A stretch of DNA of 64,000 nucleotides from Alnus glutinosa (GCF_958979055.1 NC_084890.1:28069116-28133115), one strand, 5' to 3'. Positions 11,170 through 23,169 are shown, counted from the first letter of the stretch. Translations and numbers: made by a program. Notes: generated by a model from the letters alone, not told the origin.

Positions 11170-13692
11170 GGTATTAAGGTGGCCTCTTTGAGCCCCTCTA
11201 TTTCACATCTCCTATTTGCAGATTATATTATAATTTTACCTCGAGCTAATGTTCAAGAAGCCACTTTTGTTTTCAGATGTCTCTCTACGTACTCCAAGTG
11301 GTTGGATCAGTGGATCAATTTGTCAAAATCAGTAGTGTTCTTCAATAAAAATTGCAATGTTACTTTAATTTCAGAGATTAAAGATATTCTCAATCTTCCC
11401 TTTATCCCAAATAGGGCTAAGTATCTTGGTATTCCTCCTTTTTTTTTTTTGTCTAATAATAAGAGAGATGCCTTTATTGATATCAAAGATTGGATTTGCT
11501 ATAAGATTTATTGTTGGAAAGCTAAACTTTTATCTCAAGTACTAATTTGTTGAATTCAGTGGCTAATGTGATTCCTACTTACTCGATGTCCATTTTTTTG
11601 TTACTTACGTCTCTTTGTAATAAAATTATAACAGTGATGCGCAAGTTTTGGAGGGGCTTTCCTCAAGATAAGAAACATTCACTTTCATTTCTTTCTTCGC
11701 CTCTGGAGTTTCTTAATCATTCTTTATCGGCAAAGTTAGGATGAAAATTAACTTCTTATGAACCTTCTCTTTGGGTTGGTGTGCTTAAAAGCAAATATCT
11801 AAAAGACGATGTTTCTTTTTGGAGGTTTTTCATTCCCCATTCTCTTCCTAGCTTTGGAAAGGTTTGCTGAAAAATAAGGTGGTTATTGAGAAAGGTGCTT
11901 GTATTTCTATTTCTAATGGAGCTCATGTGGATGTTTGGAATTCTCCTTGGATACCTTTGATGCCTTACTTTAAACCTAGACCTAATGATAATCTTGTTGG
12001 TCGGCCAGCTTTTTGTGTTGATGAATTGATGATTCCAAGTGAAAGAAATTGGAACTGAATGCTTTTGCAAGATCTTTTTGACCATTTCTCGGTCCAGTGT
12101 ATTCTAAGTATTCATTTGCCTCAAGAAAGGTTTTTTGATAAATGGTTTTGGGCACCTTCTTCCTCAGGTATTTTCTCAGTTAAATCTGCCTTTAAAGTTG
12201 CTCGTTCTTCGCTTGTTCGTATTTCTCCTTTCACTTATGAGGCTTGGCATAAGCTTTGGGATTTAAAGCTTCAAGCTAGGCTCAAACATCTTCTTTGGAA
12301 GATTGCTTGGAATATGCTTCCATCTTGGGCAAATATTGAGAGATTTGTAGTTTCTATGGAAGAAGAATTGGGAGTGTCCTTTTTGTAAAGGTCCATTAGA
12401 AACCTTAAGTCATATTTTTTTAGAATGTGATTTAGCTGGTTTTCTTTGGAATTCTTCTTCTTGGCCAACTTATTTTATTGGTTTCTCTTCTAGGCCTATT
12501 TTGGATTGGGTGCTAGCTATTTTTTTCCCTTTGGAAAGGTTAGCTATACCTAAAAAAGATGTTAGAAGATTTCAATTATTTGCTACTCTTACTTTGAATC
12601 TGATTTGGTTTTCCAGAAATAAGTTGATCCATGACACTGTTATTCATTCTCCTTCTAAGGTTTTGCATTAGATTTTGTTTACCATGGATAAGCATATTTT
12701 GGCCTCGAATGATAAGTCTTTGCCCTCTTTTTGGGCTCCTCCTTTATTAGGTTCAATTAAAGGTAATTTTGATGTTGCTGTTAGGGGCACTTCAGCTGTT
12801 GCAGCTGCTACTATCTCTAATTCATCTGGTCTTATTATTATAGTTGCTATCTAAGAGTTGTTTTCTTCGGATGTTCTTCTTGGTGAAGCTTTAGCGGCTT
12901 TGCTTGCTTCTTGGTAAGCTGCTCTTGTGGGGTTTGATAGTTTTTCTCTCTTGAAGATGCTCTGCTAGTCATCTTAGCCATCAGTAGCCCAACTCTTTCT
13001 TCTTCTTGGAATTTTTCAAATATTGTATCAAATATTAGTGTAGCTTTGTCCTCATTTCATAGCTGGAATGATATGAAAGTGTCTCATAATGCCAATTTTA
13101 TGGCACATGCTTTAGCAAAATGGGCCACTACCAATCATGTTTTTCATAGCATTCCCACGAGTTTCTCCATTCTCTCTTCCATATGGATCTAGAGTGGTGA
13201 GGACCCTCAGTCACCCTCCTATGTAACCTCTTTCCTCATTTAATTAAAAAAAAAAAAAAAACAACATAATAATGTTATGATAAATTTTAGTTTATTTTTT
13301 TGAAAAAAAAAAAGAAGAGAAAAAGAGCAAGGATGTGATAAGAAAATAAGTATTTCTTTTTTCCTCCAAATCAGTTTAATAGGGATTTTTTCAAGCAATT
13401 CACTAATTAGCTTATAATATTTGACAATCTTGTTCTTTCTAAATTGAAATATTGACCAATGTTTCTTTTTTTTTTTTGGCTCAAGGCTCAAGCCAATAAC
13501 ATGCTCATTCTAGGTTATTCCTAAAATCGATGGTTTAGACTACTTTTTTTTTCATTAGATGGTTTAGGCTACTTATTATAATACAAATTGATTTTACTCA
13601 TTACGATTGCTAACATGTTGAGTCAATTACTGCACTAGTTTTGTTAGGTTATGAGCTTCATGGTTTGCTTTGCTTCTAGCTCTTTCACGTAG
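11170..13692. repeat. Tandem duplication, unit A: LINE 3' third plus flank
   Basis: The sequence from GGTATTAAGGTGGCC in the reverse transcriptase to the end of the LINE, followed by host flank up to TTTCACG, is repeated at 13693-16178. Unit A retains the poly(A) and the 3' target duplication of the LINE. Confidence 0.9.
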
Positions 13693-14004
13693 GGTATTAA
13701 GGTGGCCTCTTTGAGCCCCTCTATTTCACATCTCCTATTTGCAGATGATGTCATAATTTTACCACGAGCTAACGTTCAAGAAGCCACTTCTGTTCTCAGA
13801 TGTCTCTCTACGTACTCCAAATGGTTGGATCAGTGTATCAATTTGTCAAAATCAGTAGTGTTCTTTAGTAAAAATTGCAATGTTACTTCAATCTCAGAGA
13901 TCAAAGATATTCTCAATCTTCCCCTTATCCCATATAGGGCTAAGTATCTTGGTATTCCTCTTTCTTTCTTTCTTTTTTTTCTTTCTTTCTTTCTTCTTCC
14001 TTTT

Positions 14005-14043
<39 letters not shown>

Positions 14044-15838
14044 CTTTTTTTTTTTTGTCTCATGATAAGAGAGATGCCTTTATTGATATTAAAGATTGGA
14101 TTTGCTCTAAGATTTATGGTTGGAAAGCTAAACTTTTATCTCAAGCTACTCGTACTACTCCGTTGAAATTAGTGGCTAATGCGTTTCCTACTTACTTGAT
14201 GTCCCTTTTTTTGTTACCTACGTCTCTTTGTAATGAAATTACAACAGTGATGTGCAAGTTTTGGTGGGGTTTTCCTCGAGATAAGAAACATTCACTTTCA
14301 CTTCTTTCTTCGCCTATGGAATTTCTTAATCATTCTTCGTTGGCAAAGTTAGGATGGAAATTAATTTCTAATGAACCTTCTCTTTGGGTTGATGCGCTTA
14401 AAAACAAATATATTAAAGATGATGTTTCTTTTTGGAGGTTTCTCATTTCCCCTTCTCTTCTTGGCTTTGGAAAGGTTTGCTGAAAAATAGGGTGGTTATT
14501 GAGAAAGGTGCATGTATTTCTATTTCTAATGGAGCTCATGTGGATGTTTGGGATTCTCCTTGGATACCTTTGATGCCTTACTTTAAACCTAGACTTAATG
14601 ATAATCTTGTTGGTCGGCCAGCTTTTTGTGTTGATGAATTGATGATTCCAGGTGAATGAAATTGGGACAGAATGCTTTTGCAGGATCTTTTTTACCCTTT
14701 CTCGGTCCAGTGTATTCTAAGTATTCATTTGCCTCAAGAAAGGTTTTTTGATAAATGGTTTTGGGCACCTTCTTCCTCAGGCATTTTCTCAGTTAAATCT
14801 GCCTTTGAAGTTGCTCATTCTTCGCTTGTTCGTATTTCTCCTTTCGCTTCCGAGGCTTGGCACAAGCTTTAGGATTTAAATCTTCAAGTTAGGCTCAAAC
14901 ATCTTCTTTGGAAGATTACTTGGAATATGCTTCCGTCTCGAGCAAATATTGGGAGATCTGTAGTTTCTATGGAAGAAGGAGTTTGGGAGTGTCCTTTTTG
15001 CAAAGGTCCATTAGAAACCTTAAGTCATATTTTTTTAGAATGCGATTTGGCTGGTTTTCTTTAGAATTCTTCTTCTTGGCAAATTATTTTGTTGGTTTCT
15101 CTTCTAGGCATATTTCGGATTGGGTGCTAGCTATTTTTTTCCCTTTGGAAAGGTTAGCTATACCTAAAAAAGATGTTAGAAGATTTCAATTATTTGCTAC
15201 TCTTACTTTGGATCTGATTTGGTTTTCCAGAAATAAGTTGATCCATGATGTTGTTATTCATTCTCCTTATAAGGTTCTGCATCAGATTTTGTTCACCATG
15301 GATAAGCATATTTTGGCCTCGAATGATAAGTCTTTGCCCTCTCTTTGGGCTTCTCCTTTATTAGGTTCAATTAAAGGTAATTTTGATGTTGCTTTTAGGG
15401 GCACTTTAACTGTTGCAGCTGCTACTATCTCTAATTCATCTGGTCTTATTATTATGGCTGCTACCTAAGAGTTGTTTTTTTCGGATGTTCTTCTTGGTGA
15501 AACTTTAGCGGCTTTGCTTGCTTCTCGGTAAGCTGCTCTTATGGGGTTTGATAGTTTTTCTCTCTTGAAGATGCTCTGCTAGTCATCTTAGCCATCACTA
15601 GCCCAGCTCTTTTTTCTTCTTGGAATTTTTCAAATATTGTATCAAATATTAGTGTAGCTTTGTCCTCATTTCATAGTTGGAATGATATGAAAGTGTTTCG
15701 TAGTACCAATTTTATGGCACATACTTTAGCAAAATGAGCCGCTACCAATCATGTTTTTCGTAGCATTCCCACGAGTTCCCCCATTCTCTCTTCCATATAG
15801 ATCTAGAGTGGTGAGGACCCTCGGCCACCCTCCTATGT
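13693..15838 (+). pseudogene. Duplicated C-terminal half of LINE ORF2, degenerate
   Basis: It holds the second part of the reverse transcriptase, with the active-site block intact as FADDVIILPRAN (about 13741-13776) where unit A has FADY. The zf-RVT-like region lies at 14775-15060 and the RNase H-like start at 15364-15465. Stops and frameshifts are scattered throughout, for example after the tract at 13961-14056 and at 14656. It has no 5' half, promoter or start, so it is a non-functional relic. Confidence 0.85.
13961..14056. repeat. Poly(T)/(CTTT)n tract
   Basis: Low-complexity pyrimidine run with more than 30 consecutive T. Unit A has only a short T run at the same place, so it expanded after the duplication. 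Confidence 0.95.
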
Positions 15839-16742
15839 AATTTTTTCAAACAATTCACTTATTAGCTTATAATATTTGACAATCATTCTTCTTTCTAAAT
15901 TGAAATATTGACCAATCAGTTTGTTTGTTTGTTTGGTTGTTTTTTTTTTTTTTTTTTTTGGCTCAAGCCAATAACATGCTCATTCTAGGTTATTCCTAAA
16001 ATAGATGGTTTAGACTTTTTTTTTTCTTTTTTCTTTTTTCTATTAGATGGTTTAGGCTACTTATTATAATACAAATTGATTTTACTCTTTACAATCGCTA
16101 ACATGTTGAGTCAATTGCTGCACTAGTTTTGTTAGGTTATGAGTTTCATGGTTTGCTTTGCTTCTAGCTTTTTCACGCACATATGGACTGTTATCCATTT
16201 GAAAGCTTACTGTTCATAATATATATATACTTTATTGGTAGTTTTCCAAATGCAAGAAGCCGAGCTTTATCTAATTACCATTCACAGCTCTAGGCAAAAT
16301 TATAGAAGAAAATAACAATTACAGTCTACAGGGCAAAACTAGTTTATATCTCTTTTTTATTTTTTCTTTTTTATAAGTAAAACTAGTTTGTATTTGCTGG
16401 GGAAGAAGAGTTGTTCTAAATATAATTGTTAAATTTAGTTTAGAAAGAAAAGAAAAAAAATCATTCTTTCATTTTTTAACAATAGACAAATATTTTGAGA
16501 CAATCACACCAAAAAAAAAAAAAAAATGATGTGGATTATACTAAAATGAGTTAAATTGCAGGGATAAGTGAAGAGAGAATACTATTCTTTCCATTTCAAG
16601 TGAAATAGAGAGTAAATATTTAGTAATATAAATTTTGTTTTATTGTAGTTTTATCTAATGGTATATATAATATTACATTTAATCATTAAATCTATAAAAA
16701 TTTAATTTGGACTATGAAATAGTTACCTAATGAAATGGAGAG

Positions 16743-16812
16743 AGAGATTCGAACTAGTGACTTCTGCTTCATGAGATGTGGTCCCCAACCGATTAAGCTA
16801 CCCCTTTGAAAC
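16743..16812 (-). mobile_element. tRNA-derived SINE head (truncated SINE)
   Basis: On the minus strand the sequence reads as a tRNA-like pol III head. The A box is GTAGCTTAATCGGTTGG and the B box is AGTTCGAATCT. The second SINE at 45317-45441 shows the same head. The direct repeat GAAATGGAGAG lies on both sides (16732-16742 and 16813-16823). The usual 3' body and A-tail are missing. Confidence 0.65.
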
Positions 16813-17200
16813 GAAATGGAGAGATTCTATTCCATTGAAGAGAGCCTTTGGTTGTCTTCTATAATGAAATCGGGCCTTGAAAGTAATAATGTCTTATAAT
16901 ATATGTTGCAATATTTACTATTTATTTATTCTTGGTGGATTAACATAGTCATTTATTTAGTTTTATGTCCATAATTGGATGGATCATATTTTCTGAACAT
17001 ATGAGAAAGTCTTTACTCTCATCCTATATATAAGTGATCGAAGTTGGCACATTAAACTCCATTCGGTCTATATGCGAAAATTAGGGTTGAGGGTTTACAT
17101 GCACATACAGAACACTACTTTTTTTTTTTTTTTTATATATATATATATTTTAAGGTATTTACTGCAAATTTATCAAATAAATATAATACTTGATCAATAC

Positions 17201-17201
17201 G

Positions 17202-17252
<51 letters not shown>
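17201..17252. repeat. Poly(A) run
   Basis: About 50 consecutive A. It could be the tail of an old retroposon, but no body or duplication was recognised. Confidence 0.9.
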
Positions 17253-17254
<2 letters not shown>

Positions 17255-17819
17255 AGATCTATTAATGAAATTATTCTAAAAAAAAATATAGGCTTATCCC
17301 ATTCTCATTTTCTATTATATCCCTAACAAAGAAAAAGCAAGGCCTCTTTTCTTTGTTTTCAAGTAAGAACAGCCTCCCTCAAGACATTCTGACATTAATA
17401 TGATCTCAACGGTTATTCTAAAGCATAGAAATATACAGTTTGCATGAAGTGCTTTAACAAAGAATAAATGGGTCCGAAATTCACGTGCCACCAGTACCTT
17501 TTTTTCCCTCTTCTTTAACATTGTCTGCATTAATTAGTTTTTACCTTTCCTTTCTAATAATAATAAAAAAAAATTGTAAAATCATTTCCGCGTAGTTTAT
17601 CTGATTTACAAATTATTTATTGTGATATTAAAATGAATTTAAGAGATTCTTAAGGTCTATTAAAAAAATAATTTACTTCTTACAGTCAAATTTCGTCCAC
17701 TAAATTAACACATTTCGATAGTTTGAGATATCATAGTCAATAAATCTGTTAAATCAGTTAACCAAATATGACAAAATAAAATGAATTATTTTTTTGATAT
17801 ATGTTAAAGAGATATGATA

Positions 17820-17990
17820 TGTTGACACCCCATAACACAATTATTAATTTTTTTTATTAAAAAAAAATCACAAAATCATGTAAATGGGTTGAGGTTTGAT
17901 TTTGTATTTTTTTTATTTAAAAATGAAAAACAAACACAATTCAAAAATTAAAAAAAAAAGTCAGTAATTATGTCTTTGTAGATAAAATAT
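17820..17990. repeat. Dispersed repeat, copy 1
   Basis: Shares the segment with CATGTAAATGGGTTGAGG and a later block ending in AATGTCTTT-like sequence with about 45955-46115 and 58960-59130. Neither termini nor target duplication could be fixed, so the class is unknown. Confidence 0.5.
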
Positions 17991-18483
17991 GATTTATTTA
18001 TCTCAAATACCTTTGAATTCATTTTTATATGATATGCCTTAAGTGCATGTAGAACCAAGACGAAGAGAAGAAGGAAAAAAAAAAAGAAAAAAAGAAAAAG
18101 AAAAAAGAAAAAGGGACAAATACAGAATAAAATAATTCGGATTTCTGAGTCCTAATGGCCGACCCAACTCCCAAGCAACCCACTTTCCTCCAGTGGATCC
18201 AAACAAAACCTAGATTTGGATCAAACCTATTGCAGGGGACCACATCATCACAATCCAACGGCCGTATGAGAAAAAAAACACCCCATTTGGAATCTGGAAT
18301 CCAAGGCTGTTGAACAGAGGAATAAAACTCGAACTGGAAAGCTTAGCTTAGCTTAGTTCACTCTGATTTTAGTCAAACAAAACAGCGAGAAGCTTAAAAG
18401 CAAGCTAAATCGAAGTACAGATAAAGAGGCAAAGATCCAGCAAAAGCAAAGGCCATTGACAGTTGACACAGGACTCAAGTCCT

Positions 18484-19614
18484 ATGGGTTTCACCATGGG
18501 TCTGAACCTGCTGCTGCTCGTGGCCATGGTGGCCACCAACATCCTCTCCCTCTACCACCTCACCTCCACACTTCAAACTCCCAAGAGACCCCCCTCTCCA
18601 GCTCCAGTCCCTGACCACCTCCTCAACCAGCTCCACACCATACGCGCCACCATCAACCACCTCACGCGCCACCACCCCACCACCAACCCCTCCACCAAAC
18701 TCACCACCACCACCACCACCACCACTACTTCACCAGATCTCCTCCTCCACTCCCGCCTCTCCCCCATCGCCACCGCTTGCCACAACCACCCGGACCTCCT
18801 CCACAGGTACATGAACTACACGCCCTTCTCGGTCTGCCCCCAAGGCTCCGACGAGCTCGCCGAGTCCCTCATTCTGCGTGGCTGCCATCCACTCCCTCGC
18901 CGCCGTTGCTTTTCCAAAACCCCACAAAAACCCACCTCTTCTCTCCCCCAAAACCCGTTCGTTCCTTCACTGCCAGACCAAAACGTTATCTGGCATAAAT
19001 ACACTTGCAAAAGCTTCAGCTGCCTTATGCGTTCCAACCCGAATCTGGGTTTTGACCCGATTGTCGAAACCGCCCGGTTCATGACCTACAGCAACGAGCT
19101 CGACCTCCCGATCCCGCAGCTGCTGCAGATTGCCAAATTGGCCAACTCGGTGCTGCGTCTCGGCCTCGACGTCGGTGGCGGGACGGGGACTTTTGCGGCC
19201 AGAATGAAGCTGTACAATGTCACCGTCCTGACGACGACGATGAACCTGGGTGGGCCGTACAACGAGGCCGTGGCTCTGAGGGGGCTGGTGCCGCTTCACG
19301 TGCCGCTGCAACAGAGGTTTCCGGTGTTCGACGGGGTGGTGGATCTGGTGCGCTGCGGCCACGCCGTGAACAGGTGGATACCGTTGATGGCGATGGAGTT
19401 CTTGCTCTACGACGTGGATAGAGTGTTGAGGAGTGGAGGGTACCTGTGGATGGACCATTTCTTTAGCAAAGGGGTGGATCTTGACAAGCTCTATGCGCCG
19501 CTGATTGGGAAATTGGGGTACAAGAAGGTGAAGTGGGCAACGGGTAATAAGACCAATTCGAAGAATGGGGAGGTTTATTTGACCGCACTTTTGCAGAAGC
19601 CTGTGTCAAAATGA
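18484..19614 (+). CDS. Membrane-anchored SAM-dependent methyltransferase-like protein (At1g29790-like)
   Basis: An intronless frame of 376 residues; the first ATG in frame is at 18484. The protein starts with a hydrophobic segment (about residues 5-24, GLNLLLLVAMVATNILSLY), probably a signal anchor to the secretory pathway. A Pro/Thr-rich stalk with a polythreonine run follows (about 60-85). The C-terminal half is a class I methyltransferase fold. The glycine-rich SAM-binding motif is LDVGGGTGTFAARM near residue 229, then VDLVRCGHAVNRW and DVDRVLRSGGYLWMDHFF. The upstream HKYTCKSFSCL segment is typical of the plant family annotated as probable methyltransferase At1g29790. Substrate and reaction are not known for the family. 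The coding sequence is GC-rich compared with its flanks. Complete and apparently functional. Confidence 0.9.
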   Translation: MGFTMGLNLLLLVAMVATNILSLYHLTSTLQTPKRPPSPAPVPDHLLNQLHTIRATINHLTRHHPTTNPSTKLTTTTTTTTTSPDLLLHSRLSPIATACHNHPDLLHRYMNYTPFSVCPQGSDELAESLILRGCHPLPRRRCFSKTPQKPTSSLPQNPFVPSLPDQNVIWHKYTCKSFSCLMRSNPNLGFDPIVETARFMTYSNELDLPIPQLLQIAKLANSVLRLGLDVGGGTGTFAARMKLYNVTVLTTTMNLGGPYNEAVALRGLVPLHVPLQQRFPVFDGVVDLVRCGHAVNRWIPLMAMEFLLYDVDRVLRSGGYLWMDHFFSKGVDLDKLYAPLIGKLGYKKVKWATGNKTNSKNGEVYLTALLQKPVSK

Positions 19615-22600
19615 GGGTGAACCTGGAGTTAAGGTAGAGTAAATTTTTTCTCGATTTCTGTGGTGTGTCTGGTGAAATTTTATGGTGCTTTGGATTTGGA
19701 AATTTGTTTTCATGGGTGGAGTTTGATATGCATTTAGAACTAGTTGGCATTGTGTTGAATATAAGTTGGTGCGATCCAGCATCTGTTGGTGGGTGGTTTT
19801 AATGTGAGCAATATTGAGTGTACTGGTTTTATGTTGAAAAGATAACTGAGGATACAGAGTGTAGATCAAGTGTTAGTTGAGGTGAAGCATTGTGCATAAT
19901 CCTTTGTCCAAAGTTGTATTTGGTTTAAGACAAAACCAGAAGTGCCCCTTGTTTCAAAGATAGGAGGATGGGTTATTCACATTTCATTTGATAGTCAGAG
20001 GCAAATTGAAAGCTAAGAGGTGGTAATTATAAGATTTGCCCGGGGAAATAGAGATGTCTCTTACGTTACCTGTAATATTTGAAAGTAGCGACATAATTTC
20101 ATAGTCATTCGGTCTGAATGCTACATGATGAACTCGGTGAAGGCAGGGGATTCGTTTCTTTGCTGTAGTATGCAGCTTTGCACTTTTTGATCATATAGGA
20201 GAGAATTTAGGTTGAGGTATTATATACCTATTGATGATCTATGTGAGTCTGCCAATTTCAATTGATTTGATGACATTTTGCCCACAGTGTGTTGATCTGT
20301 CAAACAAGTACAGCTCTTTGGCAGACTAAGTTAATTGAAGTCTTTATGCAAGCTGAATTCAATTTTGAGAAATAACTGTATCTTACACTGCTTAAAGGTG
20401 CTAAGTGAAATGCTCTTGGCTTGTCTGCATAACTTTGGCTCCATTGTCGTCAAATTATATGGTGTTTGTGGAATAAGATACTTAAAATTCATAGATTGCT
20501 AGTTGTTGTGGCCTTCTCTTTAATTTGATGCTTACAGGTTCCAGCATACAAAATTGATATCCATGTAAACTCATTCAGGAACAATATCTTAAACCCTAGA
20601 TCAATAGCTTTCATCTGAGTCCTGATACAGTTCTCTGGATATCGTTTCTCAACTGAGAGTGAGATGAGTTTTCCTGGGAAGAAAACCTTCGTTTTTAGGC
20701 TGTGCAATGGATTCAACTGTGAGAAAGAAAGTCAGTTGACATGCTTTGCATCAAAATTGATAATCCCTTCAAATTCACATCTTCTCTAGATGCTGAGGTT
20801 GATAACCTTTTAGTATGATGAATTGGTAGTCGGTGAACAATTTAAATTAAATTCAAGAACAGATTGGCTAGCCAAGGAATAATCATGAGTTCGTAATCTT
20901 CCTCTTATTAGACCTTTCTGATTTTTTGAAGAGATGAAAATGGTGATTTGTGTAAATTCTGGGTGTTCATGTTCATGAGTTTATTTTAAAGAGTTAATGA
21001 AGTATAAGGCTTGTAACCTCCTCCCTATTCCTTCTTGTGCATGGGAAGATTAGGAAGTTTTCAAAACAGCAAAGTTTGCTCTTTCCAGACCAGAGTACAT
21101 ATTCCTCTCAAATGTGTAAAAAAAAAAAAACTTGATTGCATAAATTTGCATGAAAAGGAAACTGAGTAGGATTGTTAACGAGTTATTCGGTTCGTTAGAA
21201 ATCCAGATAATCTAAAGATAGATCATATTCTTGTTTGGTTGCATAGTGTGGTTGTTTGACCTCTCTGACTGTGAGAGTGAGAGTTTTACAACTTAGATCC
21301 ATTTACCATTTTAATTTTTCTAGTAAAATTGCTTGAGGGTTTTGAACATTTTCTTTTCTTTTCTTTTCCTTTTCTCTCCTCTTAATCTTAAAATTGAATT
21401 TATACAAATAAATGAACATGTGTTAAGACCCAAAATTATTTTTTTTCATTCAACTTTCTGCAACTCTTATTCTGACTGCTTGGGGTGGATTATGATTGGC
21501 TTGCAGGTAAATCCTGAGAAAATTGCTCCATCAAATGAATAGATTCTCCATACTCCTAGAAGCTGGAGTCCTTCGTAAATTACTTATCAAGCAAAATATT
21601 TATTTCCACCAAGGTGGGTTATACAGTTAGCTTGTTATCAGTGATGCAAAGGATTGTAGGATAAAAAGGATCACGAGGAAGTTGAAGTCTGGGGGGGAAA
21701 AGATGTTTGAGGTGGATGGCCTTTATTATTGGTCTTAATTGTTGGATTTATTTTTCCCTTCTTTCAAATAATCCTTGCTAGATTGTAATTCCTGTTAATT
21801 GTTTAGAAATAAAATCTGCAGAGCATTACACTTCTTTTATTGGCCAACATGTGGTGGCCTATGCCTAAAAGTTAAAAGTATGGATTCCATTGCATGTTAA
21901 AAAGTGGTGAAAGAAAGCAAAGAGAAAGGGAAACATGAAGGAAGATCGAACTTTATTGCTTTTTCACATGCCAAGTGATCTAGTTTTTGGCTAAAGGAAA
22001 CATCAAGGATAATGAGACTTCATTACTCTATTGGCTACTGATCTAGTTAGACAACTACAAGGGTTTGATTGAAATCATTTGCAGCAAGTTGACTAGTAAT
22101 GCTTTATGCCGCATTTTTATTATACTTGTCAATTAGCCTTTAGATTTATTTGTTTATGTTTTATTTTTTAACGAAGGTCGATTCAATATCGACAAAGATA
22201 AAAGTATGGTGTTTAACATTTCTCTTTTATCACGATGCTGATTTTCGGGTATCTTTTCCACCTTACCATCCTCTTCTAGTTAGCCAGCAAGGTGGGTGCC
22301 CAGAACAGCAAACTCTTGCATGCACAACCTTGCCTCTTATGCCCTCTACCACCCTGTCCGAGGGTGGCATTCCCATTTGTATTTGCCCTGTTTTCCGACC
22401 ACGGTGACCTCAGGTCGGCTACATAACGGGAAAGACCCGGCCTTTTAATTGTACTCTACTCCCATTATTTATACAAAAAATATTTTTGCTTTAGGTCTAA
22501 TTAGCACTGCATGAATATCGAATGCAAAGCATTTTTGGGACTGTTTTGTCTTTTCAATGAACCGACAATAAAGTGATACTCTCACCAGCTATATGGTAAC

Positions 22601-22860
22601 ATTTCATAAGCTCGGGGAGCTCCACATAATACTGCAATATAGAACATCAAGTGCATATTGAGTTCTATCATCTGTATCTCACACATATCCTGAAATTCTT
22701 AACAAACTTATTACGAGTCTAAAAGAGCATCTCCAGCAGCCAAAATAGGAGATGAAAAATAGTTTTGACTATTATGAACCATTTGCCTATTTTGTTAGAG
22801 ATGCTTTAAGATGGTCTTTTGAAACTCAAAATATCAACGGATAGAAATCTGTCATGCCAA
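19615..22860. other. Intergenic, no gene recognised
   Basis: This region lies between the methyltransferase and the 3' end of the pterin dehydratase gene. The first few hundred bases are probably 3' UTR. A GC-richer block at about 22250-22440 stands out from the AT-rich surroundings, but its frames match nothing I recognise. It may be a transposon remnant. Confidence 0.5.
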
Positions 22861-22960
22861 ACATCCACAGAGTATAGTTGCAAAATTCGTACACTATGTT
22901 CATGCCAACTACATCCACAGAGTATAGTTGCAAAATTCGTACACCATGTTCATGCCAACT
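22861..22960. repeat. Tandem repeat, two 50-bp units next to the dehydratase stop codon
   Basis: The unit beginning ACATCCACAGAGTATAG occurs at 22861 and 22911 with few differences, directly downstream of the pterin dehydratase stop, hence probably in its 3' UTR. Confidence 0.9.
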
Positions 22961-22962
22961 GT

Positions 22963-23111
22963 TTACGTGGCAGCTTTTCGCCTCAGCAGGTGTTGTGGGT
23001 CAAGCCCATTTATCTTTGCAGCAAGTATGAAGTCATTTTCAGTCAGTCCACCTGCACAAGTGCAAATGATGTCAAAGCTATATTCTCCAATGTACAGCAA
23101 ACTTGTTCTTA

Positions 23112-23169
<58 letters not shown>

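Larger units (their letters stand above)
6685..13195 (+). pseudogene. LINE ORF2 (endonuclease / reverse transcriptase / RNase H), degenerate and split
   Basis: ORF2 encodes the nicking endonuclease and reverse transcriptase for target-primed integration. The endonuclease-exonuclease-phosphatase domain spans about 6690-7400, with an NCRGL start, LLFLSEIK, a GDFNS block and a final SNHCPIL. The reverse transcriptase starts near 8120 and is cut at FHSMK (8375) by a hAT insertion. It resumes at 10861 with HNRGRGG, KLDMEKTFDSMEW and the active-site block FADYIIL (normally FADD). A zf-RVT region lies at about 12120-12400 and an RNase H-like region at about 12740-13150. Several stops and frameshifts are present, including an early stop just after NCRGL. 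The FADD-to-FADY change would by itself abolish catalysis. Confidence 0.88.
4901..13259 (+). mobile_element. Non-LTR retrotransposon (plant L1/Ta11-like LINE), full length but dead, with nested insertions
   Basis: The element is bounded by a perfect 16-bp target-site duplication, AACAACATAATAATGT (4885-4900 and 13260-13275), and ends in a poly(A) run at 13246-13259. Without the nested insertion at 8376-10852 plus its duplicated 8 bp it is about 5.9 kb, a usual size for a plant L1. It holds an ORF1 with a DUF4283-like region and a CCHC knuckle. ORF2 follows, with endonuclease, reverse transcriptase, zf-RVT and RNase H-like regions. Both frames carry several stops and frameshifts, so it is inactive. 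The intact duplication shows this was a complete insertion event rather than a rearranged fragment. Confidence 0.93.
13693..16178. repeat. Tandem duplication, unit B: LINE 3' third plus flank
   Basis: Diverged copy of 11170-13690. The host flank found after the LINE (13385-13690) is found again after this copy (15842-16176), so this is a tandem DNA duplication rather than an independent 5'-truncated LINE insertion. Unit B lacks about 160 bp spanning the poly(A) and target duplication. It has gained an expanded poly(T)/(CTTT)n tract at 13961-14056. Confidence 0.88.
16179..18483. other. Intergenic, repeat-rich, ends in the methyltransferase upstream region
   Basis: No gene is seen. It contains a SINE head (16743-16812), a poly(A) run (about 17201-17252) and one copy of a dispersed repeat (about 17820-17990). 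The last 300 bases are the upstream and 5' leader region of the methyltransferase gene. I see no unambiguous TATA box there. Confidence 0.55.

Noticed and set aside
13830-14063. Lysine-rich frame across the poly(T) tract
   Set aside because: Translation of a low-complexity repeat within a LINE relic.
17072-17326. 84-codon frame over the poly(A) run
   Set aside because: Polylysine from a homopolymer; no conserved sequence.
18573-19458. Several antisense and shifted frames of 66-163 codons over the methyltransferase gene
   Set aside because: GC-rich codon bias opens the other frames; only the sense frame shows family motifs.
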